A stretch of 64,000 nucleotides of DNA from Adiantum capillus-veneris (lineage: Eukaryota; Streptophyta; Polypodiopsida; Polypodiales; Pteridaceae), in contig CM043945.1 of the NCBI GenBank assembly GCA_014529385.2, positions 144,263,741-144,327,740 on the forward strand, read 5' to 3'. The notes under the pieces were generated by a model. That model worked only from the letters and a program-made list of their open reading frames with translations, was not told the origin of the DNA and ran no database searches. The position numbers were made by a program, and so were the translations under genes. Position 1 is the first letter of the stretch. Every line of letters begins with the position of its first letter. Below are positions 57,488 through 64,000 of the stretch, piece after piece.

Positions 57488-59403
57488 GGACCACAAAACA
57501 AGCATGTATACCACAACACAATGTTGTACAAGGCACCCCCAACCCACCCATGTATATGGTGGTTGGGTGAGGTCAAGCAGACCCATGACCGCTCTCTGGA
57601 CACAAAAAAGGGCCACAACCCCCCTAAATGGGAATACGAGTGTATGTACATGTGGGGACAGTGGCCGCCCACCTGTGAATAGTAAGTCGTCCACATATAT
57701 GATGACAATGGCAATCAAGCTACCCTGGGAAGCAATGTTGCAGTTGGCATCCCCAAAAGTACGCTTCAGCCCGAGATGTATGAAGAACTTATCAATCCTC
57801 TCATACCAGGCCCGTGAAGCCTGCTTCAGGCCATAAAGCGCCTTGTATAGTAGACAAACCCAGTCCTCGTAGCTGGCTTTCGCAAAGCCCAGCGGTTGCT
57901 CAACATAAACTTCCTGTGTAAGAGTGCCATTGAGGAATGCACTCTTGGCATCCATCTGAAAAACAGGCCAGCCAAAATGGGCTGCTAATGAGATCAACAT
58001 CCGTATGGTGGTCATCGGAGCGGTCGAAGCAAAAGTCTCGTCGAAGTCAACGCCAGGGCATTGTGCATAGCCCTTAGCCACAAGTCTCGCCTTGTGCTTC
58101 TCGATGGAACCGTCGGCTTTGAACTTCGCCTTGAAGATCCAACGCGTCCCAAAGATCTTCTGCTTCTTAGGCCAAGGAACAAGCTTTCAAGTGCGATTCC
58201 GCTTGCTTGTGTCTAGCTCCGTGAACATAGCTTGCTTCCAAGAGTGGAACTCGGGGGCCTCTTGTCACAAAAGAGGGCTGCAGTGGTGCAGAGCGAATCC
58301 GCGTCATGAGGGCGAAGTTCACAAACTTGTTACCCTCGAAGACTTGCCTTTGAGACTGAAGGCGTGCTGAGCGTCGAGGCTGCCAAGGCTCCGACGCGGC
58401 GGAGGTAACTCCATAAGTCCAAAAGAGGATACCGTGAAGTAGAGCCGACTAGGGATAAGTCACTCCCGAGGAGGTGCCGCTGCTATAGGGTCCCCAGGAG
58501 GATCCTCGGCATCATCCATTGACTGGAAGGAATCGTCGTCAGAGTCGGTATGATCCAAGGTAGGAACTGGCTGTTGAGGTCTAGGTGGAGGCCTGACTCA
58601 TGCAGGAAGAGAGAGAGGAGTAGAAGGATGTGTTGTAGATGCCTCCTCTGAAGAGTCAATAAAGCGCTGGTCGAAGACAACATCATGACTTACTATAGTG
58701 GCCTTGGTCTTCGGATCATAAAGGCGAAAAGCTTTGGACTCCTGTGGTTGTAGCCGACGAAGATCATCTTCTTCAATCTAGGATCCAACTTGGTTCCCTT
58801 CTCCTTCCGCACACGCACGAAGGCCAAACACCCTAACACTCGGAGGTGTTCCACAGATCAGTGCTTGCACCCATAGTAAGCCTAGAATGGAGTCATAGAG
58901 GCGACTATTTAGGTAGGCGACCTATTCTAGATGTAGACCGCCGTGGAACAAGCTTTTGCCCAAAAAATCCGAGCCAAGGAAGCATGCTCGAGCATCGTTC
59001 GAGCCTTCACGATAATCGTATGATTCTTCCGCTCGACCACTTCATTCTAAAATGGGTTAAGGAGTAGTCAGCTGGCGTTGGATGCCCTGTGACTTGCAGT
59101 ACTGCGCGAACTCCTTGGAAGTGAACTCACCTCCGTTGTCGGAGCGAAGAGAGATGACCTTGACATCCGTCTCCTTCTCCACTATAGTCTTTCAATCCCT
59201 GAAATGAGATAAGCACTCTGACTTGAGCTTAAGAGAGAAAATCCAAGGGTACCTGGTAAAGTCGTCCACAAGCACCAACATGTATAAGGCTCCGTTGAAG
59301 GAGGGAGTGGTTTGAGGGCCACAAATGTCGACGTGTACAAGTGCAAGTGGCTTCGAAGCCTAGTTTCAACCTGCTTCGAAAAGGCGTCACGATGTTGCTT
59401 GCC

Positions 59404-60099
59404 CATCTGACCAAGGTTGTTTCCGTACGTACGTACGGTATGGTTTCGTACCGTACGGTACGTCTGTACGGTATCCGTACGCACCGTACGATTCCGTACG
59501 TAACCCCCCCCCCCCCCCCCAAAAAAAAAAAAAAAAAAAACTCTGGAAAAAAAAAATCGCCAACGGTGCCTATTCCCTGTGGTCGGATTAGGTGGGCGAG
59601 GCCTTTAATAAGTCCACCTATCCTATACTGGTTATTATCACAACAGAGAATCAGAGAGTAGAACAAAGTCTCTGCACAGTGTCTGCACAGAGACCAAGGA
59701 AGGATTTGCCGCCACCGATAGGGTTCTTTCTCCCTCCCTCCCTCCCTCTCTTTGTGTTTGGAGTCTGCAAGGAAGCACTCTAGAGTCCTGACCTCGCGAA
59801 AGATTGTAAGTTTTGTATTCAACTTGGAAGTGTGCGTTAATTGTGTTGCAGAGTTATCTAGCGGTTACTTAACTTGTGGGGTGATTTTAAGTGTTCTGAA
59901 AGTTGTGGCTATGTTTAAGTATTGTGCAGTGTTTTTAAACTAGATAGGTTGTATATAAATTTGAAATTCTTTGTATTTTTAGCTTTTAAAAAATATACTA
60001 CGAATTTTACGTACCTTATGGCCCAATCCATACGGTACAACGTACAGTACGTACCGAACACGTACCGAATACTACGTACCTTACAACCTTGCATCTGAC
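59404..60099. mobile_element. Non-autonomous hAT-type transposon, 680 bp, TSD CATCTGAC
   Basis: The element is 59412-60091, with 8-bp duplications CATCTGAC at 59404-59411 and 60092-60099 and terminal inverted repeats CAAGGTTGT / ACAACCTTG. Both subterminal zones are packed with GTACGT and GTACCGTACGG motifs in both orientations. An empty site is present in unit R1 (56322-56340, CCCATATGACAAGCGCTGC). No transposase; the middle has a donor-like GATTGTAAG (59802-59810) and an acceptor-like GTTGCAG (59847-59853), perhaps left from a spliced leader. A C run followed by an A run lies at 59504-59540. Confidence 0.92.
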
Positions 60100-60540
60100 A
60101 AGCGCTGCAAACACTCGTAGGAGAGCAAATGTTGGGAAGCCCCTCAACTAGAGACTCCCTGGATGCAAGCTGCATGTAGGAATAGTTCAAGTGGCCATAC
60201 CTAGCATGCCACAAGGAAGAAGATAATGCGTCATGTGAGAGTAGGGTTGTGAGCTTGAAGAGGGCGCCATCTTGCTCACCAGTCGCCAGCAATGTGCCAG
60301 TCGCAGAGTCGAAGATAGTAACCTTACCTCCTCCAAATAGTACCTAAGCCCCCTGAGAATCAAGTGAAGCCACTGACAAGAGATTGAAAGCTAATTCTGG
60401 TACATATAGAGCCTCCAAAGTACTGTAACGCGGATCGGATGAAGAGCTGAAAATAGGTATGTGGCATGTACCTGAGACCGGAACCGTATGGGAATCACCA
60501 AGAGTGATGGACCGATCCTGGGAAGCTGTGAGGGAGGTAA

Positions 60541-60829
60541 ACCTAGATCTCCCACATCTTGCAAGTCAACCCCACCAATGAGTTGAACTAGTTGTATTGC
60601 AGGAGGTAAAGCTCCCGCTCTAGCCGGAGTCGTGGCGACGGATTTGTCCTCGAAAAGGTCCGTAATGCGCTGCCGAAAACCATGAGAATGCTCCTCCGCT
60701 TGTACTTCCTGTAAACCGTGTCAGAGAGGTTCATGAGGAGGAATGTATACACTCGTCTGTCAATGTCGACCCAAGCATCCACATCTGCCTGTGAAACAGG
60801 GCAGATTCTTGTTATGAAGAGTCGCTCGG
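60541..60829 (-). pseudogene. Possible copia Gag relic
   Basis: The minus-strand frame AWVDIDRRVYTFLLMNLSD resembles the W..D...LLxxLSD block of copia Gag domains. It directly adjoins unit R2 in the right order but with the rest of Gag missing. It may be the 5' part of the R2 copia or a separate fragment. The border with the plus-strand gypsy element lies somewhere around 60800. Confidence 0.4.
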
Positions 60830-61991
60830 TGGTGTTTATTGCTGGTGTTTCATTTGATGACATGAAGCATCAGTATGAGGACTCCGAGTTTGGTAAGCAT
60901 TGGTTACTAGCCCGTGATTCTCAAGGGCCTTGTAACTACATGATACGGGATGGTTTGTTGTACTTTAGGAATCGTTTATGCATTTTACAGTCTTTACGTG
61001 CTCCCATTTTGCACGATGCACATGATGCCATCACAGGAGGGCATCGCAGCATGAATAGTACATTAGAAAAGATTGAGCGTTTTTTCTTTTGGCCTAAATT
61101 AAGAAAAGATGTGTTTAAGTACGTGTCGCATTGTTCTATTTGTCAAAAAGTCAAAGCCCCTAGGGGTAGGCAACAGGGTCTCTTGATGCCTTTGCCCATT
61201 CCCAAGGGTCCCTTTGAAGACATTTCCATGGACTTTGTCACTAATTTACCATCTAGCTCTAGTGCACGGAACACGCAATGCTTGACTATTGTTGATAGGT
61301 TTAGCAAGTTCTACATGCTCATTCCGTGTAAAGCCAATGTCACTGCTCATGATGTTGAACGTTTAAGCATTGGTACCCGATTTGTGGGTTACCTAAGTCC
61401 ATTGTGTCCGATAGGGATACGAAGTTTACTTCGCATTTCTGGCGTGCACTATTTGAGAATTTCGGCACTAAGTTGAATTTCTCGTCTGCATTTCATCCTC
61501 AGTCTGATGGACAGACAGAGATTTATGATCAGCTTGCATTTGATGTTTTAAAATCATATGTGCATGATAATCAAAAGCATTGGGAACACTTTTTGCCATT
61601 AGTTCAGGCTGTTTTAAATGATTCCTTTTCCACAGCTATTGGTCGCACTCCATATGAGGCTGCTTTTGGTAGGCGATTTCAGTCTTTGTTGACTAGGTCT
61701 GTTAGTAAGTTGCCTGATGCTAATGATGTGTCTCAGTCTTATGAGGAGATTGTTGAGAGTGTTAAGCTTCGGCTTGGCAAGGCTCAAGAGTCTTACTCGA
61801 GACAAGCTACTAAGCATCGTCAGGAGGTTGACATTAATGTAGGGGATTGGGTATATCTTCGGATAATGACGCAGCGATTGAAACAAGTCGGTAAGAAATG
61901 TCCTAAATTGTCTTTTCGTATGTATGGTCCATTTCCGGTCATCAAGAAGGTAAATGCTGTCGCTATGCAATTACGTTTGCCTCCATCTTAG
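60830..61991 (+). pseudogene. Chromovirus-type gypsy integrase
   Basis: Starts inside the tether after RNase H (VSFDDMKHQYEDSEFGKHW). Then the zinc-binding domain (HDAHDAITGGHRS, HCSICQKVKAPRG), catalytic core (ISMDFVTNLP, SDRDTKFTSHFWRALFENFG, FHPQSDGQTEIYDQ) and C-terminal part (DVYLR-like GDWVYLRIMTQRL, RMYGPFPVIKKV). All three acidic residues are present. A one-base loss near 61363 separates the two frames, and TAG 61989-61991 splits it from the chromodomain part. Gag, protease and RT are missing to the left. Confidence 0.85.
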
Positions 61992-61994
61992 ACT

Positions 61995-62270
61995 ATGCAT
62001 AATGTTTTCCATGTTTCGTGGTTGAAATTGTTTCAGGGTGATCCTCCCGTGGAGATTCCTGATGAAGAGCAGCCCGACATCGTGGATGAAGCTGAGGTGA
62101 TGGAACCGGAGCAAATCCTTTTGCATCGGTTTCGTCATGGGTCGAAGAAGCAGCAGCGTCAATACTTCCTCAAATTCAAAGATCGTGGGACTCACGAGGC
62201 ATCGTGGGTCGATGAGGACTTCTTCGCCGATTATCTCGAGATGCTAGCTTCCTACAAGGAGGCGTTGTAG
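61995..62270 (+). CDS. Gypsy integrase end with chromodomain-like region
   Basis: Same frame as the integrase after the TAG. HNVFHVSWLKLF is the usual integrase end before a chromodomain. PEQILLHRFRHGSKKQQRQY, LKFKDRGTHEASWVDED and DYLEML then follow the pattern of the plant chromovirus chromodomain, which tethers integration to chromatin. Ends at TAG 62268-62270. Confidence 0.75.
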   Translation: MHNVFHVSWLKLFQGDPPVEIPDEEQPDIVDEAEVMEPEQILLHRFRHGSKKQQRQYFLKFKDRGTHEASWVDEDFFADYLEMLASYKEAL

Positions 62271-62305
62271 CTCGGCATCAGTGCCTCACCTTTATAAGGG
62301 GGGGA

Positions 62306-63388
62306 TGTCATGTGCACAGTCGCCCTATGTGCCACATGAGCATGCTGGACCATCCCAGGGCATAGCATTATCCTAGGGGAATTATCCTGACACTTTTGTG
62401 AGCCTTTGACAAGGACATGCATGATCAGGAGGTTCTATTAGACATGCATTTTCATTCTGCATACCCTCTAACATAAATGTTTGCACAGGCTAAATGGACA
62501 GGTGTTATTACACATTGTGGGCATCCGTAACCATAGGCATGTAGCAGAGCATGAGGGGCATGAGCCTGTCCAGTTCTAGCCCCAACAGCTTAGCTACCTA
62601 GGAGATATTAACCAATGTGCAGTCAGTTGCACATTGGGTTAATGCATTTTGCTGGCCATTTAAGTTATTAGAATTTGAAGGGTCAAATCCAGTATTTAGA
62701 TTCTAGACAGCCCCAAGTCATATATAAGGGCCAATAGGCCCCACGTTATTGTCAAGGGACATTTACATGTGCCATTTGCTGCCAACGCTGCCTCAAGGAG
62801 CACCAGCGTTATTTCAGCCTCCATCTGCGTTTTTGCAGGTGTACTCAGCCACGATCAGGGGCTGCGTTTTCTGCATTGTGTGCCCATCTCTGGTTTTCCC
62901 AAGCTGCCACATACAGCCCTCATCCTCTCTCCCAAGTTCATCGCGGAGAACATTCATTTTCAGCCCAAACAGGGAATTAGGCACCTTCGGGACCGATGTA
63001 GAAGGGGAAAAGGCTGAGAACAGCTTGCTGTCCAGCCTGCTGTAAATTATCTGCAAGGACTAATCCCATAGAAGGTGTGCATCAGATTTTCAGCTAAGGT
63101 AAAGCTGGCCTGTACATTCATTTTGCAATCAATAAAGCAAATACCATTCCGGTAACGGAGTGGGGGGCCCTAGAGGGTGGTTGGGAACCCATCGGTGTGT
63201 TGGTATTCTCTCTCTATACATCTATCTACATCTCTCTGTCTCATTCTCTCATCATACATATCTCATATCTAATTCCGGGCTACGTAAATTCCACATCTAT
63301 CCACACCCATAAGGGTTTGTGTAAAGTGCTAAAGCATAGATCCCAAGCTACGCTACATAATCATTCATTACTTCCGCTGCACCTTACA
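62306..63388 (+). repeat. 3' LTR of the chromovirus, about 1083 bp
   Basis: Starts TGTCATGTGCAC after TATAAGGGGGGGA. TATATAAG at 62721-62728, AATAAA at 63131-63136. Ends CCTTACA where minus-strand LINE coding sequence begins. The right border is inferred from that change, since no second LTR is in the window. Confidence 0.7.
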
Positions 63389-64000
63389 TGGACTAAGGAG
63401 ATATCTAAGCCCAGGTAGCGACACGTCTGGCCTGGCTGCAACCAAGTGAAACCCTCTGAAACTCCCCAGACAGGCTGCTCTCCTGAACTGACTAACAAAC
63501 CAAAAGATTTGTGCCAGTTGATGCGTGCACCACTAGCACAATAGAAAGTATCCAAAGCCTCTCTCACTGCCAAAAGAGCCTCCTTCAAATACTACACAAA
63601 AAGCAGGGTATCATCAACAAACTCCTGATCCAAAAGATCCTCTCCCTATGGAGGCAGAAGCACTCCTCTGAAAGCACCACTCTGACCTCTGAGGAAGTGT
63701 GACAAAACCTCTCCTACTAGGAGGTAAAGATAGGCAGCCAAAGGACAACCCTGCCGAACAGATCTGGACAAGGGAAACTGTCTGCTTACATGTCCCCCAA
63801 TCGTAATGACACTGGATGCATACCTAAAAAGTGCTGATATCCCTGTAATCCATGCCGCCAGAAAACCCAAACGTCTAAGAGACCCCTCCAAGAAATCCCA
63901 ATTCACTCTATTATATGCCTTCTCAAAGTCCAACAATAGGATAGCTAGAGGCTGGTCCGTGGAGTGGGCCCACTCAACTGCCTCGTGAAAACAAAAGATG
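63389..64000 (-). pseudogene. L1-type LINE reverse transcriptase, cut by window edge
   Basis: On the minus strand: LDFEKAYNRVNWDFL, RQGCPLAAYLYLL, EFVDDTLLFV (catalytic Asp pair, near 63610), ALDTFYCASGARINWHKS and CRYLGLDIS, the standard order of plant L1-like RT. At least two stops lie around the active site. The reading breaks off at 63389 where the gypsy LTR begins, so the chromovirus is inserted into, or joined to, this LINE. The 5' part is outside the window. Confidence 0.85.

Larger units (their letters stand above)
57283..60540 (-). pseudogene. Reverse copia fragment, tandem unit R2
   Basis: Same content as R1, offset by 3043 bases at their common left end (54256 and 57299). RT is better preserved (GVDFDETFAST, FQMDAKSAFLNG, YGLKQASRAWYERI, YVDDLLFTGG, 58081 to 57665) and is cut off just after YVDDLLFTGG exactly as in R1, followed by an 80-base GA run (57402-57481). 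Integrase and the GAG-pre-integrase block lie at about 59050-60260 and are split by the hAT insertion. Similarity to R1 ends at 60541, where protease reads FTSL. Confidence 0.8.

Overview
The window is plant nuclear DNA built almost entirely from transposable elements. The evidence is several Ty1/copia and Ty3/gypsy polyproteins of plant type, copia primer-binding sites matching initiator tRNA-Met (TGGTATCAGAGC), a chromodomain-type gypsy end, an L1-type LINE, a hAT and a Mutator-like non-autonomous DNA transposon, and many GA/CT and GT/CA microsatellites. The species cannot be named. No complete host gene was found. The only host-gene-like sequence is a broken gene (gene H) present as an inverted pair.

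Layout. 1-7259: a non-autonomous LTR element (family A) whose 5' LTR is cut by the window edge. It encodes Gag and then an unrecognised membrane-type C-terminal region instead of pol, and an antisense solo LTR of its own family sits inside that ORF. 7260-13867: degenerate DNA with a gypsy 3' end, a reverse copia LTR and a roughly 150-bp tandem repeat. 13868-16360: gypsy integrase end, a complete LTR (family C), then a 5' leader with two small ORFs. 16480-23840: a reverse gypsy RNaseH-integrase remnant split by a complete but defective copia element (17453-23023, TSD AAAAT). 25700-37846: a second reverse copia element (copia 3) broken into three pieces. A family B element (LTR, leader, two small ORFs, gag) lies between two pieces, and a TG..CA element (32188-36504, TSD GGAAA) sits in the other gap. 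That element carries another family A solo LTR. 38450-39020: copia gag/protease relic. 42293-42604: Mutator-type MITE containing a tRNA-like sequence. 44242-52230: gene H in two inverted copies; copy 1 is split by a young copia element (44670-50374, TSD CTTAG, LTRs differing at one base) with one premature stop. 52381-54300: duplicated DNA next to gene H. 54240-60540: two tandem 3-kb units of a reverse copia element, one carrying a 680-bp hAT insertion. 60830-63388: gypsy chromovirus 3' half and LTR, inserted in a reverse LINE that runs off the right edge.

The least explained feature is a pair of small ORFs of about 70 codons between the LTR and gag in families B and C, with the second one recognisable in family A. 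The protein sequence is conserved, the two members of the pair resemble each other, and both end in the same hydrophobic C-terminal motif just before the stop. Also notable are the Gag-fused unknown ORF of family A, the single LTR flanked on both sides by internal sequence in family C, and the tRNA-like core of the MITE.
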